DNA from: Deltaproteobacteria bacterium | GTDB lineage: Bacteria > Myxococcota > B64-G9 | Assembly: GCA_016935365.1 (NCBI GenBank) | Contig: JAFGRB010000299.1 | Span: 1 to 44,588, forward strand | DNA length: 44,588 nucleotides | Direction: 5' to 3' | Shown: positions 1 to 8,164 of the stretch, in pieces | How the letters are laid out: each line of letters starts with the position of its first letter | How positions within the stretch are numbered: the first letter of the stretch is position 1 | Position numbers and translations under genes: made by a program | Notes under the pieces: generated by a model | Database searches by the model: none | Seen by the model: the letters and a program-made list of their open reading frames with translations, nothing else | What the model was told of the DNA's origin: nothing

Positions 1-5
1 CAGCT

Positions 6-87
6 TCACCCCAAAACGACCGCCCTTCGGGCGGCCAGCCCTGAAAACAAACGCGGTTTGGAAACCGCGCTTGTTTTAGGGCTAGTA
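6..87. repeat. Palindromic dispersed repeat, copy 1
   Basis: This element has two hairpins. The first (20-34) has CCGCCC/GGGCGG arms around a 3-nt loop. The second (37-83) is a near-perfect 22-23 bp inverted repeat running from AGCCCT to AGGGCT around a 2-nt loop. The reverse complement of 37707-37787 matches it almost base for base, so two copies lie 37.6 kb apart in opposite orientation. A plus-strand frame entering from the left reads through the small hairpin and stops at TGA 42-44. The last residues in that frame (PQNDRPSGG) are the same as those of the gene ending inside copy 2, so an unseen upstream gene may end here. The element lies just downstream of the minus-strand toxin gene. Confidence 0.85.
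13..34 (-). terminator. Hairpin terminator after the toxin-antitoxin pair
   Basis: Read on the minus strand, a 6-bp GC stem (CCGCCC-GAA-GGGCGG) is followed by TCGTTTT, the form of an intrinsic terminator. It lies downstream of the minus-strand toxin gene that stops at 220. The larger palindrome at 37-83 could also terminate transcription, because its arms carry an AAAACAA / TTGTTTT pair. Confidence 0.5.
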
Positions 88-219
88 CCTCGTCACATTG
101 AAATCGATCGACCGAACGCTCCTCATCGCATCCGTTGTAGGTCGTCCGATTCCCTACATCCTACATCCACCATCCAACTACCTGGAAGCCAAATGCAAGA
201 TCTTGTACGTGATAGTCGC

Positions 220-576
220 TCAACCGGATATCCGCGCAAAGCGGACCTGTCTTTCGGTCACTACCACGAACTGGCTTGCCAACTGACCCGAATGGCTCTC
301 GATCAACCGCTTGATGGCGGCAATCTTGCCTGCTGCTCGTTCATCCTCGAGGCGCAGAAGCACAACACCCTTGTGCGGACGCCGCTTTCGGTAGACTTTC
401 TCTCCGAAGTCCTTGTCACAGGTCACCAATATCCAATTCTCGGAAAATGCTTTTTCAATGATGCTATCATCATCCATCCCACGTGCTTCTTCGTAGACTG
501 AGAAAGTCTCGTGATTCTGCTCCCGAAGCCAGCCTGCGAGAACAGGGCCCGCACATTCATCAAAGAGGAAGCGCAT
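220..576 (-). CDS. DUF5615 PIN-like toxin
   Basis: This 118-residue protein starts MRFLFDECAGPVL and has the motif VTCDKDFGE near residue 52. Both are typical of the DUF5615 (COG4634) PIN-like family, where the early FDE and the internal D-x-DF acids form the putative metal-binding nuclease site. The family is paired with DUF433 antitoxins, as here. The TAG stop of the upstream antitoxin directly abuts this ATG, so the two are translationally coupled. The length is normal for the family and the gene looks intact. RNase activity is inferred from the PIN-like fold only. Confidence 0.85.
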   Translation of the reverse strand: MRFLFDECAGPVLAGWLREQNHETFSVYEEARGMDDDSIIEKAFSENWILVTCDKDFGEKVYRKRRPHKGVVLLRLEDERAAGKIAAIKRLIESHSGQLASQFVVVTERQVRFARISG

Positions 577-825
577 CTAAGCAGTGTCCACCACAGATGG
601 CATGAATGAAGTATCCGCCAGGGCCTTTGTTGCAAAAAGCAAACAAGCTTGAATGTCTTCTTCCTCGAGTCCGCTGTACTCCTCGAGAATCTCCGCAACG
701 GTTGCGCCGTGGGCCAGCAAGCCCAGGATATACTCGACAGTCAGGCGCGTTCCCCTGATGACCGGCTTTCCAACCATCACCTTGGTATCGAGCGTGATGC
801 GCTCGAGGAGCTGCTGCTCTGTCAT
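577..825 (-). CDS. DUF433 antitoxin
   Basis: This 82-residue protein has the DUF433 (COG2442) signature: a core reading KPVIRGTRLTVEYIL, then the helix-turn-helix-like LLAHGATVAEILEEY and an acidic stretch ending in EEEDIQACL. These proteins are DNA-binding antitoxins that neutralise a DUF5615 partner and usually autoregulate the pair. A clear GGAGG precedes the ATG (CCAGGAGGAAGTAGA-ATG on the minus strand). The stop touches the start of the toxin gene. Confidence 0.87.
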   Translation of the reverse strand: MTEQQLLERITLDTKVMVGKPVIRGTRLTVEYILGLLAHGATVAEILEEYSGLEEEDIQACLLFATKALADTSFMPSVVDTA

Positions 826-879
826 TCTACTTCCTCCTGGCTGTATCGTATGCCAAATAGGAAAGACGATTCAAGTGCA

Positions 880-1065
880 GGCTCTCGCCTTTCGCAAGAG
901 CACCACCGAGCCGTGGAGCAGGCCCGGCTGGGCGTCGAGGCCGCCCAGCATGCATTGGACCGAGCCTTAGAGCAATTTGATCTCGTCGACCCGAAGAACC
1001 GCCTCGTGGCCGACACAAATTGGAGGAACGACAGGCTCGAAGAGCAGGTGCAAGCTGGTAATGCA
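880..1065 (+). pseudogene. Relic resembling a serine recombinase C-terminal region
   Basis: In one plus-strand frame this stretch reads EHHRAVEQARLG..., ALEQFDLVDPKNRLVADT and WRNDRLEEQVQ. This resembles the coiled-coil C-terminal region of large serine recombinases, where a VDPENRLVA motif followed by a W...LEE helix is recurrent. No resolvase catalytic domain precedes it: the sequence upstream is the antitoxin gene on the other strand. No sensible protein follows it either. I read it as a fragment of a former mobile element beside the toxin-antitoxin pair. The rest of 826-1172 shows nothing recognisable. Confidence 0.42.
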
Positions 1066-1172
1066 ACTGAAGCGAACTGGGCGATTGCCTCGTCGAGGGG
1101 GTGTCCAGAAAGAAACTCAGCTCTCGTTATCTCCCGAGGAATAAACGAAGGTGAAAGAAGGTGCAGTGTGCG

Positions 1173-1955
1173 CTATGGCTTTGCGTCACGGGCGCAGCGA
1201 AAGCCGATCGCGTTGTCTTGCGAGCCGGGAGGGTCCGCGTCCCGGTTGCTGGCCCGTAAATAGCGCGCGATGCCGAAGTACGAGCCGCCGCGCAGCACCT
1301 TCCTGGCGCCGCCGGGCGGACCGACGGGGGCGATCCGCTCCGGGCCCTGGGCGTAGACCGTGGGCGCGTACCAGTCGGCCACCCACTCCCAGACATTGCC
1401 AGCCATGTCGCACAGCCCGTAGGGGCTGTTGCCCGCCGGGTGCGAGCAGACCGGGAAGGTGCGCTGCGCTCCGCAGCCGCTCTCGGTCGACACCATGACC
1501 GCCCGCTCGCAGTCGGCCGGCTCCGGGCCCCAGGGGTAGATGCGATCGTCGGTCCCGCGGCAGGCCTTCTCCCACTCGGCCTCGGTGGGCAGGCGCCCGC
1601 CTGCGAAGCGGCAGTATGCATCGGCCTGCTGCCAGGAAACGCAGTTGACCGGGTGGTCCTGCCGGCCGCGCTTGCCCCAGTTGCAGCCCTCGGCGATCTC
1701 GGGCGGCGTGCAGCGGCCGGCGGACACGCAACGCCCGTAGGCGGCCGCCGTCACCTCGGTCCGGTCGATGAAGAAGGCATCCAGCAGCACGCGGTGCGCG
1801 GGCCGCTCGTCTGCCTGGCAGCGCGTGTCGGCCTGGCTGCAGCCCATCTGGAAGGCGCCCGCGGGCACCAGCACCATGCCCGCCGGCGCGTCCGCAGGTC
1901 GGGAGGGCAGGGCGGTGAGAAGGAACGCGGAGACGATGAGCAGTGCGCTGCGCAT
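1173..1955 (-). CDS. Secreted FGE/SUMF1-domain protein
   Basis: This is a 260-residue protein when started at ATG 1955, which gives a clean signal peptide (MRSALLIVSAFLLTALPSRP). The rest is a sulfatase-modifying-factor domain. Family landmarks are MVLVPAGAFQMGC near the start, RPAHRVLLDAFFIDRTEVT, the motif LPTEAEWEKAC, CDMAGNVWEWVADW, LRGGSYFG and a final GFRCAR. True formylglycine-generating enzymes carry a Cys pair just after RGGSW. Here the equivalent stretch (RGGSYFGIARYLRASNR) has none, so oxidase activity is unlikely and a binding or structural role is more probable. A longer frame to 2027 exists but would bury the signal peptide. It is divergent from the lipoprotein gene at 2187. Confidence 0.85.
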   Translation of the reverse strand: MRSALLIVSAFLLTALPSRPADAPAGMVLVPAGAFQMGCSQADTRCQADERPAHRVLLDAFFIDRTEVTAAAYGRCVSAGRCTPPEIAEGCNWGKRGRQDHPVNCVSWQQADAYCRFAGGRLPTEAEWEKACRGTDDRIYPWGPEPADCERAVMVSTESGCGAQRTFPVCSHPAGNSPYGLCDMAGNVWEWVADWYAPTVYAQGPERIAPVGPPGGARKVLRGGSYFGIARYLRASNRDADPPGSQDNAIGFRCARDAKP

Positions 1956-2030
1956 GCCGGGCTCATCTTGGCCCACCCCGCGCCGGGATGCAATCCGGGT
2001 GGCGATCGCATTGTGAAGCAGGAGCACGGA

Positions 2031-2048
2031 GTGTGAAGAAAATCACAC
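2031..2048. promoter_or_regulatory. CRP/FNR-type palindrome (TGTGA-N6-TCACA)
   Basis: A perfect inverted repeat, GTGTGA-AGAAAA-TCACAC, lies in the 231-bp divergent region between the FGE-like gene (start 1955) and the lipoprotein gene (start 2187). TGTGA-N6-TCACA is the consensus half-site arrangement of CRP-family regulators. Which regulator binds, and which direction it controls, cannot be seen here. I did not identify matching -10/-35 elements with confidence. Confidence 0.5.
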
Positions 2049-2186
2049 TGTTTCGATCGCCGACAGCCGACCAGGACAGGGAAATACGGAGCCCTGTCAT
2101 GGCATGGGTCTTGCTGTGACGACGGAGAGCAGCACGAGAAAGCACAGACGATCGACGGCGGATCGAGTCAGCCGCGGGAGGTGGCC

Positions 2187-2939
2187 ATGTCCAGTGGTCG
2201 AGGAGCGATCTCGGGCCTGATGTTCCTGCTGTTCATCCAGGGCTGCGTCTACTCACCCCCGATTCGCGGCACGCATTACGGCGCGCCGGGGAGGCTCAAG
2301 GCGGGTCGGCTCGAGCTGAGCGGTGCGAGCGGCATGGTCATCAGCGACGGCACGAACGCCGTCGATGAGCCCAGGCTATTCTATGGCGGGCCTGGGCTCG
2401 CGCTGGCCTTGAACGACTGGCTCCAGCTCGAGGCTGGCGGAGAGCTCAGTCAGTTGGGCGGCAGTTTCAAGGGGAAGGATGTCAAGGTCAAAGAGAACTT
2501 TTGGGCCCAGGGCTACCTGGGCGCGCGCTTCACCGCGAGGTGGGCTGGCAGGTACGCGAGCTCGGCCGCGGACCTGGAGCTCGGTTTCGGGCTGGGAGCG
2601 GGCGGCAGGGACGCGAGCGAGGAGAACGAACCCGGCTGGGACGAGCACTTCACATTCGGCGCCTATGCGGGGGCAGGTGTGGGGATCGACGTGAGCTGGT
2701 TCTCGGTCTTCGTCCGCGCCCGTCTACAGGAGTCCAAGGCGTATGCGGTCCCGGCGACTCTCTGGGGATCCGGGGTGCTGGGGCTCCAGGCGCGTATGTT
2801 CGACAAGGTCTCTCTGCACGCTGCCATCGGTCTGGCGGGCTACCGCAACTCGGATGAGTGGGCTCACGGGGGCATCTTCGAGATCGGATTGGCGATCGAT
2901 ATGCAGATCCTGGATGTGCCGGATCGCAGCTCGCCCTGA
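2187..2939 (+). CDS. Outer-membrane-type lipoprotein, barrel-like
   Basis: This 250-residue protein has a lipoprotein signal ending in FLLFIQGC (Cys about residue 20). It is followed by alternating Gly/aromatic segments (for example GGPGLALALNDWLQLEAGGEL and AYAGAGVGIDVSWFSVFVRARL) that look like beta-strands of a small outer-membrane barrel. No named family is recognised. ATG 2187 was chosen over the in-frame GTG 2181 because GGGAGG lies 5 nt upstream of the ATG. The next gene starts 20 nt after the stop and also encodes an exported barrel-like protein, so the two are probably co-transcribed. Confidence 0.75.
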   Translation: MSSGRGAISGLMFLLFIQGCVYSPPIRGTHYGAPGRLKAGRLELSGASGMVISDGTNAVDEPRLFYGGPGLALALNDWLQLEAGGELSQLGGSFKGKDVKVKENFWAQGYLGARFTARWAGRYASSAADLELGFGLGAGGRDASEENEPGWDEHFTFGAYAGAGVGIDVSWFSVFVRARLQESKAYAVPATLWGSGVLGLQARMFDKVSLHAAIGLAGYRNSDEWAHGGIFEIGLAIDMQILDVPDRSSP

Positions 2940-2959
2940 TGCGGGCAGGGAGGAAGAGC

Positions 2960-4012
2960 ATGAAGCGATTGACTATCATGGCGGTCACGCTGTGCGCCTT
3001 GGCCGGCGAAGTGCGGGCCGAGAAACCGCTCGAGCTCCCCTCGATCCACGCCGGATTGGGCATGAGCTACGGGGTGGACTTCGGATTCGACGTACCGGTC
3101 CTTCTGTTCGAGGAGTTCAAGCTGGAGCCGGGATTTGGCCTTCGTCATCTCAATAGTGCGATGGACGTCCGTTTCAATCTCGGCCTGTTCTACACGCCCA
3201 AGTTCGGACGGTTGTTTTTGAACCTTGGGCTCCGGAGCGGCATCGAGTACTACGACGCGGATGGGACTTCAGGCATGCTCAGCTACCTCTTCGGCCCCGC
3301 ATTCGGGGTGGAGTACTTCCTGTGCACTCATTTCAGCATCGGCGGGGAGGTCCAACTCCTGGTCACGCTGTATGACTATCGGGATGAGGACGACAGCAGC
3401 TATGAGATAGCCACCGGTGCCCGCGTCTTCGTCCGCTTCTACTTCACAGGCCTCAGCGACTTGCTGCAACCCGACGCCGAAAAACAGCAAGTCATTGAAT
3501 CGAAAGGAATTGATGCCGCCGAAGTGCAGAGGAAACCCGAGGTGCCACCCAAGTCGGAAGAAACGCCAGTAACACAACCCAAGCGACAAGTGACACCCGA
3601 GCTGCCACCCGAACCGGAACCCGAGCCGGAGCCAGTGTTACCCGAGGTGCCACCCGAACCGGAACTGCCGGAACCGGAACTGCCGGTTTTGCCTCGGGTT
3701 TGCCTGCCGGGCAGCGAGGTGCAGGGCGATGCGCCGCCCCGGGGCTGGGAGCAGTACTGCGCGAGCAGGGATGTGCGCGGCCAGCTCGTCAAGAACGGCT
3801 GGTACCGCTCATGGTACGAGAGCGGTGAGCTGGCGTCGGTGGGTGAGTATCGAGATGGCCAGCGCGACGGGGTGTGGATCTTCTTCCACTCGAACGGCAG
3901 GCGGCGGCTCGAGGCCGAGTACGTGGCCGGCAAGAAGAGGGGTAGCTGGATCTTCCGGGACCGCGAGGGCCGTGTGCTTCGCAGGGAGAGCTTCGGGGAC
4001 GAGAAGGAGTGA
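2960..4012 (+). CDS. Exported barrel-like protein with Pro/Glu linker and MORN repeats
   Basis: This is a 350-residue protein from ATG 2960, which has GGGAGG upstream and gives a signal peptide ending about AGEVRA. Three parts are visible. Residues about 20-165 form a barrel-like region (NLGLFYTPKFGRLFLNLGLRSG). Residues about 185-245 are a low-complexity Pro/Glu linker made of EPEPEP and PPEPELPEPEL-type units. The C-terminus, about 275-350, holds MORN_2/YwqK-type repeats (WYRSWYESGELASVGEYRDGQ, then DGVWIFFHSNGR and RGSWIFRDREGR). A linker of this type often spans the periplasm or wall, but the topology here is inferred. The MORN part resembles that of the gene ending at 24435. Confidence 0.78.
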   Translation: MKRLTIMAVTLCALAGEVRAEKPLELPSIHAGLGMSYGVDFGFDVPVLLFEEFKLEPGFGLRHLNSAMDVRFNLGLFYTPKFGRLFLNLGLRSGIEYYDADGTSGMLSYLFGPAFGVEYFLCTHFSIGGEVQLLVTLYDYRDEDDSSYEIATGARVFVRFYFTGLSDLLQPDAEKQQVIESKGIDAAEVQRKPEVPPKSEETPVTQPKRQVTPELPPEPEPEPEPVLPEVPPEPELPEPELPVLPRVCLPGSEVQGDAPPRGWEQYCASRDVRGQLVKNGWYRSWYESGELASVGEYRDGQRDGVWIFFHSNGRRRLEAEYVAGKKRGSWIFRDREGRVLRRESFGDEKE

Positions 4013-4024
4013 GGGCCTCGCGGC

Positions 4025-4282
4025 TCAGCCGGGCATGGGGGGGCCGAGGATCTCGATAGCGCGCTGGAAGGCCCAGAGGAGCGCCAGGCAGCTTAGCCCG
4101 CCGGCCAGGATCGGCTCCAGGAGGCGGGTGTAGGTCCGCTCCCAGCGGGCCACGGCCCTCGAGCTCCTCTGCAGGACCCTGTGTGCGCGAGCTCTGAGAT
4201 GCTCCCGGCGCTGGGTGTCCAGGTCGTCTGTCCGGTCGTACAGCGCGGCGAGCGCTCGGAGCAGTTCGTCCGGCTCGTTCAT
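4025..4282 (-). CDS. Small membrane protein, putative anti-sigma partner
   Basis: This is an 85-residue protein. An N-terminal charged helix (about 1-52, rich in Arg, Leu and Asp) is followed by one hydrophobic segment (LLEPILAGGLSCLALLWAF, about 54-72). Its ATG overlaps the TGA of the ECF sigma gene (ATGA), so it is translated together with it. That arrangement is usual for a sigma/anti-sigma pair. It has no HxxxCxxC zinc site and no recognisable anti-sigma family, so the assignment rests on position and membrane topology. Confidence 0.6.
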   Translation of the reverse strand: MNEPDELLRALAALYDRTDDLDTQRREHLRARAHRVLQRSSRAVARWERTYTRLLEPILAGGLSCLALLWAFQRAIEILGPPMPG

Positions 4283-4857
4283 GTCGTCACCTCGCTCGGT
4301 CCCGGGTCCGGGACCCCTCCGAGCGCCCCGACCAGCCTGGCCCGCGCACGCGACAGGCGCTTGCGGAAGGCCTCGGGCTTGAGCTCGCAGATCGCGGCCG
4401 CCTCCGAGGGGCTCAGGCCCTCGATTGCGACCAGCAGCAAGACCTCGCGATCCCGCACGGGCAGCGCGGCCAGGGCTCGCTCGAGCCGGCGCTCCATCTC
4501 CGAGCCGGCGGTGTGCTCGAAGGGGCTTTCCAGCTGCTCGTCGAGGATCTGGAGCCTTGCCAGCTCGCCGATCCGCTCCGCGTCCAGCAGGCGCCAGCGC
4601 TGGTGGCTCACGAAGAGGTTGTGGGCCACCGTGAAGAGCCAGGGCCGCAACCTGGAGCCCTCCCGCAAGCTCGCCGCCCGGCTGGCCAGCCGCAGGAAGC
4701 ACTCCTGGGTCAGGTCCTCGGCCAGCTCGCGGCGCCCGCCCAGCCTGAGCAGGTATCCGAAGATGCGCGGGCGGTAGTGATCGTACAGCGCGTCGAAGGC
4801 AGCCGCGTCTCCGCGCTGGAGCCTCTCGAGGAGGTCCTGTTCGATCTCGCGGTCCAC
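4279..4857 (-). CDS. ECF RNA polymerase sigma factor
   Basis: This 192-residue protein has region 2 at about 10-80 (AAFDALYDHYRPRIFGYLLR, then AEDLTQECFLRLA and LRPWLFTVAHNLFVSHQR). Region 4 is at about 120-180 (LPVRDREVLLLVAIEGLSPSEAAAIC, then FRKRLSRARARL). The length and both regions are normal for an extracytoplasmic-function sigma-70 factor. The start is GTG with only a weak ribosome site upstream. It faces away from the reductase operon across a 139-bp gap and is followed by the overlapping membrane-protein gene. What it senses cannot be told from the sequence. Confidence 0.88.
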   Translation of the reverse strand: MDREIEQDLLERLQRGDAAAFDALYDHYRPRIFGYLLRLGGRRELAEDLTQECFLRLASRAASLREGSRLRPWLFTVAHNLFVSHQRWRLLDAERIGELARLQILDEQLESPFEHTAGSEMERRLERALAALPVRDREVLLLVAIEGLSPSEAAAICELKPEAFRKRLSRARARLVGALGGVPDPGPSEVTT

Positions 4858-4996
4858 TTCTTTACAACGCTCCAGAGCCCCGTGCGTGACGGATCATAGC
4901 GTCTGCGCCGTCTGGAGAGCAAAGACAGGGGTTGTTTCTCTTGCATTTTGGTTGAAAGACCTCTCTGAATACGGGGTCGAGCGATCGGAGGCCGAG

Positions 4997-6250
4997 ATGA
5001 GCGCAGAGCTTGCCGAGATACCCCTTCCCGACCTGAAGGTCGTGGAGGAGATGCAGTTGGGCATCGTCAGTCGCTTCGGCGAGATCCAGCAGGCCAAGGC
5101 GGCGGGCAAGCCCGTCGTCTGGGCATCGGTGGTCATGCCCAAGGAGATCTTCCAGGCCATGGACGTGGCCGTGGTCTACGGCGACATGCTGGGGGCCTAC
5201 ACCTCGATCTACGGCCTGTCGGCGCGCTACTGCCAGGCCGCGGAGGAGCAGGGGCTCTCGCGCGACGTGTGCGCCGTGCACCGGTGCGCGGTCGGCATGG
5301 CCTGCGCCGACGAGCGCGATCCGATCTTCGACATGTCCTTCGCCGTGCCGGACCTGGCGGTGGGCAGCAACTTCCCCTGCATGTCCATGTCGCGCTCCTT
5401 CCTGCAGGTCGTACGGAAGTACGATATTCCCTACTACTTTCTGGATGCACCCATCAATCCCTGGGGCAAGGACCTGCCACGGCACGCGGTACGCTACTAC
5501 GCCGACCAGCTCCAGGGGCTGATCGACTTCCTGGTGGCCCACGGCCACACCTACGACCGCGACAAGCTCGCCGAGGAGGTGGCCTTCACCAAGGCGCTCA
5601 ACGCCGTCCTCGAGGAGGTCAACACCTACAAGCAGGCGGTGCCGATGCCGATCAAGGCCTACGACAACGTGATCGCCAGCACCGCCCCCATCGCCCTGCC
5701 CAAGGAGCACCGCACGCTGGGCATCTTCGAGCGCTACCGCGACGAGCTCAAGGAGCGGGTCGAGAGGGGCCACGGGGTGGTGGAGAACGAGCGGCTGCGC
5801 CTGATGTGGATCGGCATGCCGCCTCTGTGCGACTTCAAGCTGCTGAACTACCCGGAGAAGCACGGCGCGGTGGTGGTCAAGTCCATGCTCGAGTTCTTGA
5901 CCGGCTTCGACCTGGACCCGGAGACCCTTGACCCCGAAGAGCCGCTCGAGAGCCTGGCCCGGGCGCAGCTGGTGAGCCCGGCCAACCCGACCATCGAGCA
6001 GACCCTCGACTACTTCACGCGGGCGGCCGCAGACTACCGGGTGGACGGGGTGATCAACGTGGTCAAGCGTAGCTGCGGGCTGCTGCCCGGGATGCAGCGC
6101 CTGACCAAGGAGGCCATCTTCGAGGCCACCGGCGTGCCGTCCATGATCTTCGACCTCGACGGCGTGGACGTCCGGGAATACGACCCCGAGGCCACCAAGG
6201 CCAACCTGGACGCCTTCGTGGAGACGCTGCTCGCGAGGAAGGGGAGCTGA
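4997..6250 (+). CDS. Benzoyl-CoA reductase / 2-hydroxyacyl-CoA dehydratase subunit (BcrB/BzdO-like)
   Basis: This is a 417-residue protein of the HgdB/BcrB superfamily, one half of the catalytic heterodimer that carries [4Fe-4S]-type clusters. It takes very-low-potential electrons from the ATP-driven activator. Cysteines cluster at C92, C97, C103 (HRCAVGMAC) and C128 (NFPCMSM), with later ones in PPLCDF and KRSCGLLPG. ATG 4997 is preferred because GGAGG lies 5 nt upstream; the frame is open further upstream. The size, somewhat over 400 residues, suits the B/O-type subunit. Two different activator genes follow, which favours a class I benzoyl-CoA-reductase-type enzyme over a simple 2-hydroxyacyl-CoA dehydratase. 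The substrate is not proven. Confidence 0.82.
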   Translation: MSAELAEIPLPDLKVVEEMQLGIVSRFGEIQQAKAAGKPVVWASVVMPKEIFQAMDVAVVYGDMLGAYTSIYGLSARYCQAAEEQGLSRDVCAVHRCAVGMACADERDPIFDMSFAVPDLAVGSNFPCMSMSRSFLQVVRKYDIPYYFLDAPINPWGKDLPRHAVRYYADQLQGLIDFLVAHGHTYDRDKLAEEVAFTKALNAVLEEVNTYKQAVPMPIKAYDNVIASTAPIALPKEHRTLGIFERYRDELKERVERGHGVVENERLRLMWIGMPPLCDFKLLNYPEKHGAVVVKSMLEFLTGFDLDPETLDPEEPLESLARAQLVSPANPTIEQTLDYFTRAAADYRVDGVINVVKRSCGLLPGMQRLTKEAIFEATGVPSMIFDLDGVDVREYDPEATKANLDAFVETLLARKGS

Positions 6251-6251
6251 C

Positions 6252-7367
6252 ATGAGCACCCTGGAGAGGCTGCAGTCCATCGCGCAGAACCCGGCCCGGG
6301 TGGCCGAGCGCTGGAAGGCCGATGGGGGCAAGGTGCTGGGCTACCGCTGTCTGTACCTGCCCGAGGAGATCATCTGGGCCGCGGGCATGCTCCCCTATCC
6401 CCTGTACGGCACACCCGAGCCGGTGGGCCTGGCGGACGCCTACTTCCAGTCGTGCACCTGCGAGTTCATCCGGAATCTCTTCGACCACGCCCTGAGCGAT
6501 CGGCTGGCCTTCCTGGACGGGCTGGCGCTCTCGAACACCTGCGACGTGGTGCGCCGGCTCTACGACATGTGGAGCCGGCACGTGCCGGCCACGCCGGTCT
6601 ACCTGGTCAACAACCCGCAGAAGCTCCTCGGCGAGGCCAACCGAGACTACTTCATGGAGGAGCTGCGGCGCTTCCGAGCCCGGATGGAGGAGATTGCCGG
6701 CCGGGAGATCACCGACGACGGGCTGCGGGACGCGATCGCGCTCCACAACCGGACCCGGGCGCTGCTGCGGGAGCTGTACGCGCTCCGGGAGCAGGACCCG
6801 CCGCCGCTCACCGGCGCGGAGGCCCTGGAGATCTGCATGGCGGTGACCGTGCTGCCAGCGGACCACGCTGACGGCCTGCTCACGGAGCTCCTGGCCGAGC
6901 TGCGGGGGCGGCAGGTGGAGCCGTCCGACGGCCCGCGGATCCTGGTGACCGGCAGCATGCTCGACCACCCGGCCCTGATCCGCATGGTGGAGGAGGAGGG
7001 GGGCGTGGTCGTGATCGACGACCTGTGCAACACGAGCCGGACCTTCTGGCATCGGGTGGAGGACGATCCGGATCCCCTGACCGCGCTGTACCGCTTCCTG
7101 AACAGCCGCGCCCTGTGCGCGTGCATGCATCCCGTAGAGGCGCGCATCGAGCACGTCCTCGAGCTTGTGGACACTTACCGCGTGGACGCGGCCATCGACT
7201 TCAACCTCAAGTACTGCCACCCCTTCCTCTACGAGGCCCCCCTGCTGAAGGAGCGGCTGGAAGCCGAGGACATCCCCGTGACCGTCCTCGAGGTCGGCCA
7301 CGATCTATCCGGTCACGGGCAGCTGCGGACCCGGATCCAGGCCTTCATCGAGATGGTGTCCGTGTAG
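6252..7367 (+). CDS. Benzoyl-CoA reductase / 2-hydroxyacyl-CoA dehydratase subunit (BcrC/BzdN-like)
   Basis: This 371-residue protein is the second catalytic-half paralogue. It begins 1 nt after the stop of the previous gene (TGAC-ATG). Conserved points are the early substrate-side segment YRCLYLPEEIIWAAGMLPYP, cysteines C68, C70 and C97 (SCTCEF and LSNTCDVVRRLYDMW), the central IDDLCNTSRTFW and the late FNLKYCHPFLYE. This pattern is that of the HgdB-like D-component proteins. The length fits the smaller C/N-type subunit of class I benzoyl-CoA reductases. It should form the heterodimer with the product of the gene at 4997. Confidence 0.85.
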   Translation: MSTLERLQSIAQNPARVAERWKADGGKVLGYRCLYLPEEIIWAAGMLPYPLYGTPEPVGLADAYFQSCTCEFIRNLFDHALSDRLAFLDGLALSNTCDVVRRLYDMWSRHVPATPVYLVNNPQKLLGEANRDYFMEELRRFRARMEEIAGREITDDGLRDAIALHNRTRALLRELYALREQDPPPLTGAEALEICMAVTVLPADHADGLLTELLAELRGRQVEPSDGPRILVTGSMLDHPALIRMVEEEGGVVVIDDLCNTSRTFWHRVEDDPDPLTALYRFLNSRALCACMHPVEARIEHVLELVDTYRVDAAIDFNLKYCHPFLYEAPLLKERLEAEDIPVTVLEVGHDLSGHGQLRTRIQAFIEMVSV

Positions 7368-7381
7368 CAGAGGCGGGGAGC

Positions 7382-8164
7382 ATGCTGCACGCAGGCCTGG
7401 ACATCGGCTCTCTGTGGACCAAGGCGGTCGTGCTGGGCGGCGGCGCGGTCGCCGGCTGGCACGTGATGCCCACCGGCGAGAGCAGCCGCGACGCGGCGAG
7501 GACGGCGCTCGAGGCAGCGCTCGGGAAGGCCAAGGCCGTCCCGGACGACCTCTCGACGCTGGGCGCGACCGGCGCGGGCAAGGGGGAGGTCGAGCGGGCC
7601 GCGCACCAGGCCTCGGAGGTGCTGTGCGCGGCCCGGGGCATCCACTTCCTGCACCCCGAGGCGCGGGGGGTGATCGACATCGGGGGCGAGTCCACCCGGG
7701 CGGTCAAGCTCGACGCGGATGGCAACGTGCTCGAGTTCGCCAAGAACGACAAGTGCGCCTCGGGCACCGGGATCTTCCTGGACGCCATGGCCAAGCTGAT
7801 GGGCCTGTCGCTTCGCGAGATGGGCCCGCTGTCCCTGACGTCGACGGCCGACGTCCATATCACGTCCACCTGCGTGGTCTTTGCCGAGTCCGAGGTCGTG
7901 TCCCAGATCCACAGGCAGACCCCACGGCAGGACATCCTGCGGGGCATCCACCGCTCCGTCGCGGTCCGGGTCCACGGGCTTGCGAACCGCGTCGACCTGG
8001 AAGGGCCCAGCACCGCAGCCATCGGCGGGCTGGCGCTGAACACCGGGATCCTCCACTGCCTGCGGGAGCTCATGGGCGGACTGCTCGCCGTGCCGGACGA
8101 GCCGCAGATCGTCACGGCGCTGGGCGCCGCGCTGATCGCCTCGGACCACGGAGGCGCCGCGTGA
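7382..8164 (+). CDS. ASKHA activator ATPase, BcrA/BzdP-type subunit
   Basis: This is a 260-residue BadF/BadG/BcrA/BcrD-family ATPase. The phosphate-1 motif AGLDIGSLWTKAV is at residues 4-16, and phosphate-2-like VIDIGGESTRAV is near 98. The cluster-binding cysteines are C125 (NDKCASGTG) and C164 (TSTCVVFAESE), the positions used in the HgdC activator to bridge one [4Fe-4S] cluster between two subunits. ATP hydrolysis by the pair pushes an electron onto the catalytic subunits. AGAGG lies 8 nt before ATG 7382. The longer upstream frame overlaps the previous gene and is not used. Confidence 0.87.
   Translation: MLHAGLDIGSLWTKAVVLGGGAVAGWHVMPTGESSRDAARTALEAALGKAKAVPDDLSTLGATGAGKGEVERAAHQASEVLCAARGIHFLHPEARGVIDIGGESTRAVKLDADGNVLEFAKNDKCASGTGIFLDAMAKLMGLSLREMGPLSLTSTADVHITSTCVVFAESEVVSQIHRQTPRQDILRGIHRSVAVRVHGLANRVDLEGPSTAAIGGLALNTGILHCLRELMGGLLAVPDEPQIVTALGAALIASDHGGAA

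Noticed and set aside
649..1263. Complete 204-codon plus-strand gene
   Set aside because: Its first part is antisense to the DUF433 antitoxin and its end is antisense to the FGE-like gene. Only the middle carries recombinase-like residues, so it is listed as a relic.
4925..4960. Sigma-54 promoter before the reductase operon
   Set aside because: GGGGTTGTTTCTCTTGCA has a TTGC -12 element, but the GG doublet is one base too far for the -24/-12 spacing. No other good promoter was seen in the gap.
4862..6331. 489-codon minus-strand frame
   Set aside because: It is antisense to the first reductase subunit, which has conserved cysteines and family motifs. The antisense product has none.
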